DNA of 45,211 bases from Anaerolineales bacterium (GTDB lineage Bacteria > Chloroflexota > Anaerolineae > Anaerolineales > UBA6663). The stretch covers positions 1 to 45,211 of the forward strand of contig JAEURK010000025.1 of NCBI GenBank assembly GCA_016789175.1. The letters run 5' to 3'. Position numbers and translations under genes: made by a program. The notes below the pieces were generated by a model, which worked only from the letters and a program-made list of their open reading frames with translations, was not told the DNA's origin and made no database searches. Every line of letters begins with the position of its first letter. Positions within the stretch are counted from its first letter, which is position 1. This document shows, piece after piece, positions 33,648 through 43,144 of this stretch.

Positions 33648-34958
<1,311 letters not shown>

Positions 34959-35003
34959 CGCCGGCCGCAAGCGCTGAGTGTCACGCAAGGAGCACAGAGC
35001 ACC

Positions 35004-35423
35004 ATGGTTCGTATTCGTTTGCGCAAGGTCGGTTCCCGCCACCAGATCAGCTTCCGCCTGGTCGCCGCCGAGAGCGAGCACCCGCGCGATGGCCGCTTCA
35101 TCCAGGAGTTGGGCCACTACAACCCGCGCACCAGCCCGTCCACGATCGTGTTGGATGAGGCCAAGGTGTACGTCTGGCTGAAGAACGGCGCGCAACCCAG
35201 CGAGTCGGCGATGCGCCTGCTCAAGCAGGCCGGCACGCTTGATCGCTTCGCGCGCTTCAGGGCCGGCGAGGCGGTTGAGACGCTGGTGGCCGAGGCTGAG
35301 GCAGCGACCAAGACCCGCAACCTCAATGCGCGCACGGCCGACTCGTCCGCCCAGCGCAAGCCGCGGATGAGCAAGCGCCAGCAGGCGAAGGCCAAGGCCG
35401 CTGCGGGTGGCGCGGCTGCCTGA
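35004..35423 (+). CDS. rpsP: 30S ribosomal protein S16
   Basis: 139 aa; GGAG upstream. The conserved S16 core covers ~1-85 (MVRIRLRKVGSRHQISFRLV, RDGRFIQELGHYNPR, VWLKNGAQPSE). It continues in a ~50-residue Lys/Ala/Arg-rich tail (SKRQQAKAKAAAGGAAA) that is longer than in most bacteria (E. coli S16 is 82 aa). S16 is an essential assembly protein of the 30S body. It lies 45 nt after ffh and is followed by a very strong hairpin. Confidence 0.96.
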   Translation: MVRIRLRKVGSRHQISFRLVAAESEHPRDGRFIQELGHYNPRTSPSTIVLDEAKVYVWLKNGAQPSESAMRLLKQAGTLDRFARFRAGEAVETLVAEAEAATKTRNLNARTADSSAQRKPRMSKRQQAKAKAAAGGAAA

Positions 35424-35432
35424 GCCCGAACC

Positions 35433-35468
35433 GCGGGCGGTCGATCGCTGACCGCGATCGCCGTCCGC
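35433..35468 (+). repeat. 15-bp intercistronic hairpin after rpsP
   Basis: GCGGGCGG (35433-35440) pairs with CCGTCCGC (35461-35468), and CGATCGC (42-48) with GCGATCG (54-60), around a 5-nt loop; one base is bulged. There is no T-run, so it is not a standard terminator. It begins 9 nt after the rpsP stop and could protect the upstream mRNA end or reduce read-through to khpA. Confidence 0.75.
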
Positions 35469-35580
35469 CAGGGCTTGCGAGTCGGGTTTCGCTTGGCCGG
35501 CATTGCCGGGTCTTGAGGCGGTCCGCGGTCAGCGGCCTGTCGTCAAGATCGGGCACCTATGATCTCGCACAAAGCTGTCT

Positions 35581-35814
35581 ATGAAAGAACTGGTTGAGCA
35601 CATCGCGCGCTCGCTGGTGGACGATCCCGACCAGGTCCAGGTGACCGAGGTCGTGACCGGCGCCGACGTGTTGATTGAACTGCGCGTCGCGCCGGGCGAT
35701 ATGGGACGCATGATCGGCAAGAACGGCAAGCTGATCAGCTCCCTGCGTACGTTGGTTCAGGCCGCCGGTCTGCGCCACGCCCGCCGCGTCCAGCTCGAGC
35801 TAATCGAAGACTGA
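35581..35814 (+). CDS. khpA: KH-domain RNA-binding protein KhpA
   Basis: 77 aa, one type II KH domain. The GXXG loop is GKNG in MIGKNGKLI, and the order helix-strand-strand-helix is as in KhpA/YlqC (MKELVEHIARSLVDDPDQV at the start). In Firmicutes KhpA pairs with KhpB and affects translation and cell-wall growth. Its usual place between rpsP and rimM is kept here. The Shine-Dalgarno is weak, so translation may depend on coupling or on a small internal promoter (TATGAT at 35559). Confidence 0.92.
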   Translation: MKELVEHIARSLVDDPDQVQVTEVVTGADVLIELRVAPGDMGRMIGKNGKLISSLRTLVQAAGLRHARRVQLELIED

Positions 35815-35819
35815 GCCCG

Positions 35820-35858
35820 GGTGGCGGCTGACGCGTTTCGACGCGTCCGGCCGCCACC
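35820..35858 (+). repeat. Hairpin with TTCG loop between khpA and rimM
   Basis: GGTGGCGGC (35820-35828) pairs with GCCGCCACC (35850-35858). Inside, GACGCGT (30-36) pairs with ACGCGTC (41-47) around a TTCG tetraloop. It is one of the most stable-looking hairpins in the window. It overlaps the GTG at 35821, which argues for the ATG at 35875 as the rimM start. Confidence 0.8.
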
Positions 35859-35874
35859 GGTTTCGGCACCTCCT

Positions 35875-36363
35875 ATGGCCCTCGTCAAGGTCGGCGACGT
35901 CGTGCGCGCCCATGGCATCCGCGGTGAACTGGTCGTCTCTATCGCGGCAGCCGGTCTGCGCGACTGGGAGGCGGCCGACGTCGCGCACCTCGGCCCCGAT
36001 GCGCCCCCCGTCGTCGTCGAGGCGGCGCGCTTCCATCGCGGGCGGTGGCTGGTGACCCTGGCAGGAGTCGGCGACCGGAACGCGGCCGAAGCGCTGCGCG
36101 GGCGTGAGATCTTCGTCAAGGGTGGTCGGCGTGATCCCCGCGGCTGGTGGACCGACGATTGGACGGGCTTTGCCGTCGTCAGCGATGCCGGGGAGGATCT
36201 GGGGCGGGTCACCGAGGTGATCCACACCGGCGCCAACGACGTGATCGTGACGACCGGCGCCGGCCCAGAGCTGTTGCTTCCAGTGATCCCGGACGTCATC
36301 CTCACGGTCGACACCGAACTGCGCCGGCTGACCGTCCACGTCCTCGACGGCCTGCGCGGCTAA
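35875..36363 (+). CDS. rimM: Ribosome maturation factor RimM
   Basis: 162 aa from the ATG at 35875. The start MALVKVGDVVRAHGIRGEL matches the RimM N-terminus; the GTG at 35821 would add 18 residues and lies in a hairpin. The N-terminal barrel (~1-90) and the C-terminal PRC-barrel-like half (WWTDDWTGFAVV, then GANDVIVTTG and LLPVIPDVIL) are present. RimM helps 30S maturation at the S19 site. In most bacteria trmD and rplS follow; here the next gene is an M23-like protein. No clear Shine-Dalgarno is seen. Confidence 0.94.
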   Translation: MALVKVGDVVRAHGIRGELVVSIAAAGLRDWEAADVAHLGPDAPPVVVEAARFHRGRWLVTLAGVGDRNAAEALRGREIFVKGGRRDPRGWWTDDWTGFAVVSDAGEDLGRVTEVIHTGANDVIVTTGAGPELLLPVIPDVILTVDTELRRLTVHVLDGLRG

Positions 36364-36441
36364 CCCGCACCCTCGTTCGTCTTCAGCACGCAAGGACACT
36401 TCAAGGACTCGCTGACGGCGTTGACCGGCTACAGTGACGGC

Positions 36442-37305
36442 ATGAGCGTCCTGGCCAACCGCGCGGGATCCCTGACCTCACCCAAACACCTGGCTTTCAG
36501 CCCTGGCGGCGCCCGAACGACGCGGGCGCGCGCCAACACCCGCCGGCGCGGTTGGGCCTGGTTGAGCCTGTTGATCGGGTTGGGGGTGGGCCTGGGCCTC
36601 TGGGTATGGCCGCCTCCCGATAGGTTGACTCAACGGAGCCGGCCGACGACGCCAGGGCCGACCCGGCTGATCCGCTCCGCTGCCCTCCCGATCTCTCACG
36701 CGGCAGTCGTCAACGTCGCTCTCGCCGGTTGGGTCGCACCGCCGTCGGCGCCCGTCTTTCGGCCGGTCAGCCCTCCAGCGCCCAGGTCGTTGGCCGCCGG
36801 CGCGACCCGGGTCCCGTGGCGCGCGACGGACAGCGACGAAGTGCCTGCCGGGCTTGCGCTGGCCGCGCCCTTTGTCAAATGGGGTGTCGTCGGCGATCGC
36901 GTCGGCGTATTCTGCGACTTCCGGGATCCCGCCCATCCGACCTACACCGGGGTCGACCTGCAGGTTGATCCCGGTGCGCCGGTGTTGGCGACGTTCTCCG
37001 GCGTTGTGGTGTGGGCCGGCGACAACGGCGCTTACGGCAACCTGGTGGTGATTCAGGCCGGTGCGTATCAGACCTGGTACGCGCACCTCTCACGCGTCGA
37101 TGTCCGAGTGGGCCAACGCCTCGAGCGCGAGGGCCTGCTCGGGTTGAGCGGCGGGCAGCCGCTCACGCCGGGGGCCGGGAGCAGCGGAGGCCCCCATCTT
37201 CACTACGCCATCCGTTGGCGGGCCGGCTCCGGCGCCGTGTTCTGGCTGGACCCGGCCGCATTCCGGCCGAGCGATGCGACAATTTATCGAGGCTGCGCAC
37301 GATGA
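36442..37305 (+). CDS. Membrane-anchored M23-like (LytM) protein
   Basis: 287 aa from the ATG at 36442; a TTG at 36421 is possible. A basic N-terminus (TRARANTRRRG) and one membrane helix (~37-56) anchor it, then a ~90-residue Pro/Ala linker and a LytM domain (~145-287; VLATFSGVVVWAGDNGAYGN, TWYAHLS with His215, GGPHLHY with His252 and His254). The first zinc ligand is changed: Tyr168 stands four residues before Asp172 (YTGVDL). Another His (165) lies nearby. Like the M23 protein at 7562 it may be a non-catalytic wall-binding or amidase-activating factor. It overlaps dprA by ATGA. Confidence 0.86.
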   Translation: MSVLANRAGSLTSPKHLAFSPGGARTTRARANTRRRGWAWLSLLIGLGVGLGLWVWPPPDRLTQRSRPTTPGPTRLIRSAALPISHAAVVNVALAGWVAPPSAPVFRPVSPPAPRSLAAGATRVPWRATDSDEVPAGLALAAPFVKWGVVGDRVGVFCDFRDPAHPTYTGVDLQVDPGAPVLATFSGVVVWAGDNGAYGNLVVIQAGAYQTWYAHLSRVDVRVGQRLEREGLLGLSGGQPLTPGAGSSGGPHLHYAIRWRAGSGAVFWLDPAAFRPSDATIYRGCAR

Positions 37306-38384
37306 GCGATCCGAAGGTGTACTGGCTGGGTTTCCACCTGGTCACCGGGATCGGCCCAACGCGGCTGCGACGTCTGCTGGCCTACTTCGGCGGCGATGTC
37401 GAGCGGGCCTGGCGGGCGCCGACAGCGGGGCTGGCTGCCGCCGGGTTGGAACCGCGCCTGATCGACCGCCTGGTCGCGGCCCGTACGGAGCTGGACCTTT
37501 CGGCCGTCCTGCGACAGGTCGCCGATTGCGGCGCGCGACTGGTGACCTGGGACGACCCCGACTATCCGCCGGCGCTGCTCAAAATCGATTGGCCGCCGCC
37601 GGTGCTCTTCGTGCGCGGCGATCTGAGCGCCGACGACGAACGTGCCGTGGCAATCGTGGGAACGCGTCGTCCGAGTCTTTACGGCCGAGATGTGGCCGCC
37701 CGGTTCGCGCGTGAGCTGGCAGGGCGCGGCCTGACTGTGGTGAGCGGGCTGGCGCGCGGCATCGATGCCGTGGCCCATCGGGCCGCGCTGGAGGCCGGCG
37801 GGCGCACGCTGGCGGTGCTGGGCTGCGGTATCGACTCGATCTATCCGGCCGAGCACCGCGACCTGGCCGGCGCGATCACGGCCTCGGGCGCGGTGTTGAG
37901 CGATTACGCGCCGACCGTGCCCCCGGATGCCGCCAACTTTCCGCCGCGAAATCGCATCATCAGCGGGCTCTCGCTGGGTGTCATCGTGGTCGAGGCGGCC
38001 GAAGAGAGTGGGGCCTTGATCACCACGCGCTTCGCCAACGATCAGGGCCGCGAGGTCTTCGCGGTGCCCGGACAGATCTTCACCAAGGGCAGCCGCGGTC
38101 CGCATCGGTTGATCCAGCAGGGCGCCAAGCTGGTCGTGGATGTGGACGACGTCCTGACCGAGCTACGGTTCGAGGTCGACACCAACCCGGCGCTGCAGCC
38201 GACGCTGCTGTTGGATCCGCACGAGTCGCGGGTGCTCGAGGCCCTGTCCGACGGCCCGCTTCTGCCGGACGGATTGGCCCACCAGTTGGACCTCGCACCC
38301 GGTCAACTCAGCGCGCAACTCACGCTGCTCGAGCTGCGAGGCCTGGTACGGCTCGAGGGCGGGCGGGTGTATCGGGCGAGATAA
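37302..38384 (+). CDS. dprA: DNA-processing protein DprA
   Basis: 360 aa from the ATG at 37302, overlapping the M23-like stop as ATGA. A helix-hairpin part (TGIGPTRLRRLLAYFGG) precedes the Rossmann-like DprA core: IVGTRRPSLYG, VSGLARGIDAVAHRAAL, FPPRNRIISGLSLGVIVVEA. A C-terminal winged helix (~300-360) ends in LVRLEGGRVYRAR. DprA protects incoming single-stranded DNA and loads RecA in natural transformation; it is widespread even in species not known to be competent. No other competence gene is seen here. Confidence 0.95.
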   Translation: MSDPKVYWLGFHLVTGIGPTRLRRLLAYFGGDVERAWRAPTAGLAAAGLEPRLIDRLVAARTELDLSAVLRQVADCGARLVTWDDPDYPPALLKIDWPPPVLFVRGDLSADDERAVAIVGTRRPSLYGRDVAARFARELAGRGLTVVSGLARGIDAVAHRAALEAGGRTLAVLGCGIDSIYPAEHRDLAGAITASGAVLSDYAPTVPPDAANFPPRNRIISGLSLGVIVVEAAEESGALITTRFANDQGREVFAVPGQIFTKGSRGPHRLIQQGAKLVVDVDDVLTELRFEVDTNPALQPTLLLDPHESRVLEALSDGPLLPDGLAHQLDLAPGQLSAQLTLLELRGLVRLEGGRVYRAR

Positions 38385-38406
38385 GGAGGGCTGCCTTTCA
38401 TTAGGG

Positions 38407-38412
38407 TACAAT
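38407..38412 (+). promoter_or_regulatory. -10 box just before manC
   Basis: TACAAT ends 8 nt before the manC ATG, and there is no Shine-Dalgarno in the gap, so a leaderless mRNA is likely. The -35 is poor. Confidence 0.5.
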
Positions 38413-38420
38413 CCGTCGCC

Positions 38421-39497
38421 ATGCAACACTACTACGCAGTCATTATGGCCGGTGGCGGTGGGACGCGGCTTTGGCCGTTGTCGCGTCAGGCCCAACCCAA
38501 GCAGAGCATCCAGTTGCTGGGCGATGAAACGTTGTTTCAGATCGCGGTTCGTCGCTTGCAGCCGCTGTTCATGCCGGACAAAGTGTTCGTCGTGACGAGC
38601 GCCGCGTATCGCGATCTGCTCCATCGTCAGGCGCCCGACGTGCCGCTCGAAAACTTCATCGTCGAGCCGGCGCCACGCGGGACGGCCCCGGCGCTCGGGC
38701 TGGCGGCATTGACGTTACGGCGTCGCGACCCGCTGGCGGTCATGGCCTGTTTGACGGCCGATCACTTCATTGCAGACGAGGCGCGCTTCCGCGGTGTGCT
38801 GGCCGCGGCGCATGAGATGGCGTTGAAGGACTACCTGGTGACGCTCGGCATCGCGCCGACCTATGCGGCCACGGGCTTCGGCTACATCCAGCGAGGTGCA
38901 GCGCTTGGCGACGCCCAGGGATTGAGTGTGTACCGCGCCGCCCGCTTCAAAGAGAAGCCGGCCCGGCCTGAGGCCGAGGCGATGGTGGCTGATGGTCAGC
39001 ACAGCTGGAACTCGGGCATGTTCGTGTGGCGCGCCGAACGGTTGATGCAGGAGTTTGCCTGGCAGATGCCGGGCTTTCATCATCAACTGGCTCAGATCGA
39101 AGCCGAGCCGGCCGCGCTGACCGCTGTTTGGAATGGAGTGGTGAACACCACGATCGACTATGGTGTCATGGAAGGCGCCGAGCAGGTGGCCGTCATCCCG
39201 GCCGCCGATCTGGGTTGGAACGACGTCGGTAGCTGGGAATCGCTCTTCGAAGTCCTGCCCGCCGACGGCGCCGGAAACGTGGTCGTAGGGGCCGAGTTGC
39301 TCGAGATCGCGACCCGCAACACCCTGGTGCATAGCACCAACCCGAATCGCCGCCTGGTGGCCGCCCTGGGCGTCCATGATTTGGTGGTAGTTGACACGGG
39401 TGATATCCTCTTAATTTGCCCCCGTGAGCGTTCGCAAGAGGTGAAGGATTTCGTCACCGCCCTGAAAGCCCGCGCGGACGGCAAGGCCTTTCTGTGA
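38421..39497 (+). CDS. manC: Mannose-1-phosphate guanylyltransferase
   Basis: 358 aa. The pyrophosphorylase signature GGGGTRLWPLSR is at 12-23. Further typical blocks are FIVEPAPRGTAPALGLAA, LTADHFI, a FKEKPARPEAE loop, WNSGMFVWRA and DLGWNDVGSW. It makes GDP-mannose from mannose-1-phosphate and GTP. The isomerase half of ManC/AlgA is absent, so it is the single-function type. GDP-mannose would feed the DPM1-like glycosyltransferase at 15945-16703 (inference). The gene starts 36 nt after dprA but has its own -10. Confidence 0.95.
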   Translation: MQHYYAVIMAGGGGTRLWPLSRQAQPKQSIQLLGDETLFQIAVRRLQPLFMPDKVFVVTSAAYRDLLHRQAPDVPLENFIVEPAPRGTAPALGLAALTLRRRDPLAVMACLTADHFIADEARFRGVLAAAHEMALKDYLVTLGIAPTYAATGFGYIQRGAALGDAQGLSVYRAARFKEKPARPEAEAMVADGQHSWNSGMFVWRAERLMQEFAWQMPGFHHQLAQIEAEPAALTAVWNGVVNTTIDYGVMEGAEQVAVIPAADLGWNDVGSWESLFEVLPADGAGNVVVGAELLEIATRNTLVHSTNPNRRLVAALGVHDLVVVDTGDILLICPRERSQEVKDFVTALKARADGKAFL

Positions 39498-39546
39498 GCG
39501 GAAGCGGTCGGCGGCAGCGTGGCCGACTGCGGAGATGTGATGTTGG

Positions 39547-41931
39547 ATGATGGAAGCTTACTGCGTCAAATGTAAAAGCAAGCGCGACATGGTGGACACG
39601 CAGGCCGTGTTCACCAAGAGCGGAACACCGGCCACCACCGGAAAGTGCGCCGTCTGTGGCGGCACGCTGTATCGCATGGGCGCGACCGAGGCGCATGCCG
39701 GAATGCCGCGCCCCGAGGTGGTCCCGGCTGCTCCGCGGACGCGCAAGGCTAAGGCAAAGGCCAACGGGCGCGCCGGGCGACGGCATGGCAAACTGGTGAT
39801 CGTCGAGTCGCCAACCAAGGCGAAAACGGTCGGGCGGTTCCTGGGCAAGGGTTACACGGTGCGCGCCTCGGTTGGGCACGTTCGCGATCTGCTCAAGTCG
39901 ACGCTCTCGGTCGACACCGAGCACGATTTTGCGCCCAAGTATCGCGTCCCTAACGAGAAACGCCCGCTGGTCAAGGAACTCAAGGCCGAGGCGGCGCGCG
40001 CCGAAGAGATCTTCCTCGCGACCGACCCCGACCGCGAGGGCGAGGCCATCTCCTGGCATCTGCTCGAGGCGGCCGAGATCGAGCCTGGGCGCGTCAAGCG
40101 CGTGACCTTTCACGAGATCACCAAACCCGCGATCGAGGAAGCCTTTGCGCACCCGCGCGAGATCGCAATGGATCTGGTCAACGCGCAACAGGCGCGGCGG
40201 ATCCTCGACCGCCTGGTTGGTTACTCGCTCAGTCCGTTGTTATGGGCCAAGGTGCGTGGCCGGCTCTCGGCCGGACGCGTGCAATCGGTGGCTGTGCGTT
40301 TGATCGTCGACCGCGAGCGCGAGATCCAGGCCTTTGTGCCGCAAGAGTACTGGTCGGTCGACGCCGAGCTGCTCAAGCCCGGTCATGACGCCCATCATCG
40401 GCCGCACAAGCCGTTCCGAGCCCGATTGGTCAAGGTCGGCGATCAGGACGTGGGCAGCGGCGATGGCTCGATCCTGAAGAGCCAGGCCGACGTGCAGCGG
40501 ATCCAATCCGACCTGGAGCGCGCGGCCTACGTCGTCAGCAAGGTCAAGACCGGCGAGCGCCGGCGCAGCCCGGCCCCGCCGTTCACGACGTCGACGCTTC
40601 AACAGGAGGCTTCGCGCCGCCTGGGCTTCACCGCCAAGCGCACGATGGCGACTGCACAGCAGTTGTACGAAGGCATCGATCTGGGCGAGGGTGGGGTGGT
40701 CGGCTTGATCACCTACATGCGAACCGACAGCCCCAATGTCTCGGAGATCGCGCAAAAAGAGGCGCGTGAGTTTGTGTCAGGCAAGTACGGCGGCGAGTAT
40801 CTGCCGGCTGAGGCGCCGCAGTACAAGACCCGCACCAAGGGCGCGCAGGAAGCGCACGAAGCCGTTCGCCCGACCCAGGTCAGCCGTGAGCCAAAGTCGA
40901 TCCAGTCCTTTCTGAGCAAGGATCAGTTCAAGCTCTACAACCTGATCTGGCAACGCTTCGTCGCGAGCCAGATGGCGGCCGCGATCTACGACACGATTTC
41001 GGTTGAGATCACGGCGACCGCCACCGGCACGTATCTCTTCCGCGTGTCGGGCGCGACGCTCAAGTTCGCGGGCTTCCTGGCCGTCTACGAGGAGGCGCGA
41101 GACGAGGACGCGGCGCCGGACGATGAGGCCGAGACGCGCGTGCCGGTGCTGAGCGTCGATGAGGCTCTGAACCTGGTGGCGCTCTGGCCCGAGCAGCATT
41201 TCACACAGCCGCCGCCGCGCTACACCGAGGCGTCGCTGATCAAGGCGCTCGAAGAGGACGGCATCGGCCGCCCGTCGACTTACTCGCCGACCATCACGAC
41301 CATCCAGGCCCGCGGCTACGTTGTGCGCGAGGACAAGCGCCTGTTCCCGACCGACATCGGCATGACGGTCAACGACCTCCTGGTCGACTACTTCCCGGAC
41401 GTGGTCGACGTCGGCTTTACGGCCCGCATGGAGGACGAACTGGACGATGTGGCCGACGGGGCCCGGGACTGGGTTGCGGTGCTGCGCGAGTTTTGGGATC
41501 CGTTCAGCGAGCGGGTGCGCCTGGCCGAGGAAGAGATGCCGGCCGTCAGCCGCGAGCCCGAGTACATCGGCCGCGATTGCCCGAAGTGCACCAAGCCGCT
41601 GCTCATCCGCTACGGCCGGTTTGGCAAGTTCATCGGCTGCTCGAACTTCCCGGAGTGTCGGCACACCGAACCGTGGCTGGAGAAGCTTGGCGTGCGCTGC
41701 CCGGATTGTGCCGACGGCGAGCTGGTCGAGCGCAAGACCCGCAAGGGCCGAACGTTTTTTGGGTGCGCCAACTATCCGGCTTGCGAGTTTACGACCTGGA
41801 AGCGGCCGGTCCCGGCACCCTGCCCGGATTGCGGCGGCCTGCTGGTGACCGCCAACAAGAACACGGCCCAGTGCCTCAAGTGCAGCCACGAATTCCCGCT
41901 GGCTGAAGTGCACACGGCCGTCGAAGCCTGA
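39547..41931 (+). CDS. topA: DNA topoisomerase I with N-terminal Cys-rich domain
   Basis: 794 aa. Residues ~5-45 form a small domain with two CxxC pairs (CVKCKSKR and CAVCGGT), like DUF5679. A basic linker (TRKAKAKANGRAGRR) precedes the Toprim domain (VIVESPTKAKTVGRFLG; ATDPDREGEAISWHL). The catalytic tyrosine is Tyr390 in TYMRTDS. Three C-terminal zinc ribbons follow (CPKCTKPLL, CPDCADGEL, CPDCGGLL). Type IA enzyme that relaxes negative supercoils. The fused N-terminal domain is the unusual part; it may bind nucleic acid. Downstream is a purine/pyrimidine terminator. Confidence 0.96.
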   Translation: MMEAYCVKCKSKRDMVDTQAVFTKSGTPATTGKCAVCGGTLYRMGATEAHAGMPRPEVVPAAPRTRKAKAKANGRAGRRHGKLVIVESPTKAKTVGRFLGKGYTVRASVGHVRDLLKSTLSVDTEHDFAPKYRVPNEKRPLVKELKAEAARAEEIFLATDPDREGEAISWHLLEAAEIEPGRVKRVTFHEITKPAIEEAFAHPREIAMDLVNAQQARRILDRLVGYSLSPLLWAKVRGRLSAGRVQSVAVRLIVDREREIQAFVPQEYWSVDAELLKPGHDAHHRPHKPFRARLVKVGDQDVGSGDGSILKSQADVQRIQSDLERAAYVVSKVKTGERRRSPAPPFTTSTLQQEASRRLGFTAKRTMATAQQLYEGIDLGEGGVVGLITYMRTDSPNVSEIAQKEAREFVSGKYGGEYLPAEAPQYKTRTKGAQEAHEAVRPTQVSREPKSIQSFLSKDQFKLYNLIWQRFVASQMAAAIYDTISVEITATATGTYLFRVSGATLKFAGFLAVYEEARDEDAAPDDEAETRVPVLSVDEALNLVALWPEQHFTQPPPRYTEASLIKALEEDGIGRPSTYSPTITTIQARGYVVREDKRLFPTDIGMTVNDLLVDYFPDVVDVGFTARMEDELDDVADGARDWVAVLREFWDPFSERVRLAEEEMPAVSREPEYIGRDCPKCTKPLLIRYGRFGKFIGCSNFPECRHTEPWLEKLGVRCPDCADGELVERKTRKGRTFFGCANYPACEFTTWKRPVPAPCPDCGGLLVTANKNTAQCLKCSHEFPLAEVHTAVEA

Positions 41932-41933
41932 CC

Positions 41934-41980
41934 GAGGAGGAGGGAAGAGGGAAAAACCCACCCTCCTTCCTCCTCCTTTT
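41934..41980 (+). terminator. Purine/pyrimidine terminator after topA
   Basis: A GAGGAGGAGGGAAGAGGG arm (41934-41951) and a CCCTCCTTCCTCCTCC-type arm (to 41976) pair with small bulges around AAAAA, followed by TTTT (41977-41980). The stem starts 2 nt after the topA stop. Confidence 0.75.
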
Positions 41981-42011
41981 CCTCTCGTCCTCCCCCTCGA
42001 CCCCCGCTCGT

Positions 42012-42040
42012 TTGCGTCCAGACTCACCCTGCTATACAAT
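42012..42040 (+). promoter_or_regulatory. Promoter of the 355-aa membrane protein
   Basis: TTGCGT (42012-42017), 17-nt spacer, TACAAT (42035-42040), overlapping an extended TGC-TATACA. The leader is ~20 nt and carries AGAAGGAG before the ATG at 42067. Confidence 0.65.
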
Positions 42041-42066
42041 CGCCGGGTCCTAGAAGGAGACGCGAC

Positions 42067-43134
42067 ATGTTGTCGAGCCTTGAGCCTGTGATGGGTGCAA
42101 TGCGTCAGCGGCCGTGGGTGGCGCCGTTGTTGGCGTTTCTGTTGGGTCTGGTGATCGGTCTGCCGATCCTGGGCTGGTACGTCGTGCCGGTGAAGTGGTA
42201 CGACGCCGATGTCGTCCATCTGCGTGCCGACCTGCAGGATGATTACATCCGCATGGTCGCCGGTTCGTATGCCCAGAACCGCGACATCCAGTTGGCCGCA
42301 CAGCGCATGATCGGCTTTGGGGAGACAACGGCTACGGCGATTCAGCACGCGATCGCCCAGTCCAATCCCGCCGAGGGCCAGCAGATCGCGGACCTGCAGA
42401 CCGCGGTCGAGCAGTATCGCCAGGCCATGGGTCAGCCCACGCCGGTCGCCGGGGCAGCCGCCACCGGGGATGGTGGGTCCGGCCTCTTCTTGCCCTTCGC
42501 GGCGGCGCTGCTGGCCGTGGTGGTCCTGGCCGCCCTGGGGGCTTATGCCTGGACTCGGCTTCGCCAGACACCTTCGGTGGCCGTCGAGCCGGTCGGATCG
42601 ACCCGTCGGCCCGTGGTTGCGCCTGTCACGACCGCCGTCGGCGTCGCACCGGTCGATATGCCGACGTTGCTCCCCACAGCGGCGTCAGGCGGCGCCGTCG
42701 GCGCCCAGCCGATCACGCGGTTCATGACTACCTACACACTCGGCGACGATGTGTATGACGACTCGTTCAGCGTCGATGGCCCGGATGGGAGTTTCCTGGG
42801 CGAGTGCGGCATGGGTATCTCGGAGACCATCGGGGTCGGAGATCCGAAGAAGGTCACGGCCTTCGAGGTCTGGCTGTTCGACAAGAACGACATCCGGACC
42901 GTCACGAAGGTGCTGATGAGCGAACACGCCTTCCGCGACGAGGCCCTCAAGAGCCGGTTGGCGGCCAAGGGCGAGCCCATCTCGGCCCTGGCAGGCGAGA
43001 CGCTCAGCCTCGAGACGGCCACGCTGGTTGTCACAGCCCGGATTGTGGATATGGCCTACGGTGGCGGCGCGCTGCCTCCGAACAGCTTCTTTGAGCGCAT
43101 GACGATCGAGCTCCAGGCCTACCGCAAAGCCTGA
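42067..43134 (+). CDS. Bitopic membrane protein of unknown function
   Basis: 355 aa, not recognised. A first membrane helix (~18-40) is followed by a ~95-residue helical segment (DADVVHLRADLQDDYIRMVAGSYAQN). A second helix (~138-160) and a Pro/Val/Ala linker lead to a C-terminal domain (~215-355) that is beta-rich: FMTTYTLGDDVYDDSFSVDG, FEVWLFDKNDIRTVTKVLMSEHAF, RIVDMAYGGGALPP. This last part suggests a stimulus-binding or scaffold role, with the tail in the cytoplasm or periplasm depending on topology. It has its own promoter and ends at a bidirectional terminator. Confidence 0.82.
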   Translation: MLSSLEPVMGAMRQRPWVAPLLAFLLGLVIGLPILGWYVVPVKWYDADVVHLRADLQDDYIRMVAGSYAQNRDIQLAAQRMIGFGETTATAIQHAIAQSNPAEGQQIADLQTAVEQYRQAMGQPTPVAGAAATGDGGSGLFLPFAAALLAVVVLAALGAYAWTRLRQTPSVAVEPVGSTRRPVVAPVTTAVGVAPVDMPTLLPTAASGGAVGAQPITRFMTTYTLGDDVYDDSFSVDGPDGSFLGECGMGISETIGVGDPKKVTAFEVWLFDKNDIRTVTKVLMSEHAFRDEALKSRLAAKGEPISALAGETLSLETATLVVTARIVDMAYGGGALPPNSFFERMTIELQAYRKA

Positions 43135-43144
43135 GCCTTCACCC

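Noticed and set aside
40777..42348. 523-aa minus-strand frame over topA
   Set aside because: Covers the catalytic domain of topA and crosses its terminator.
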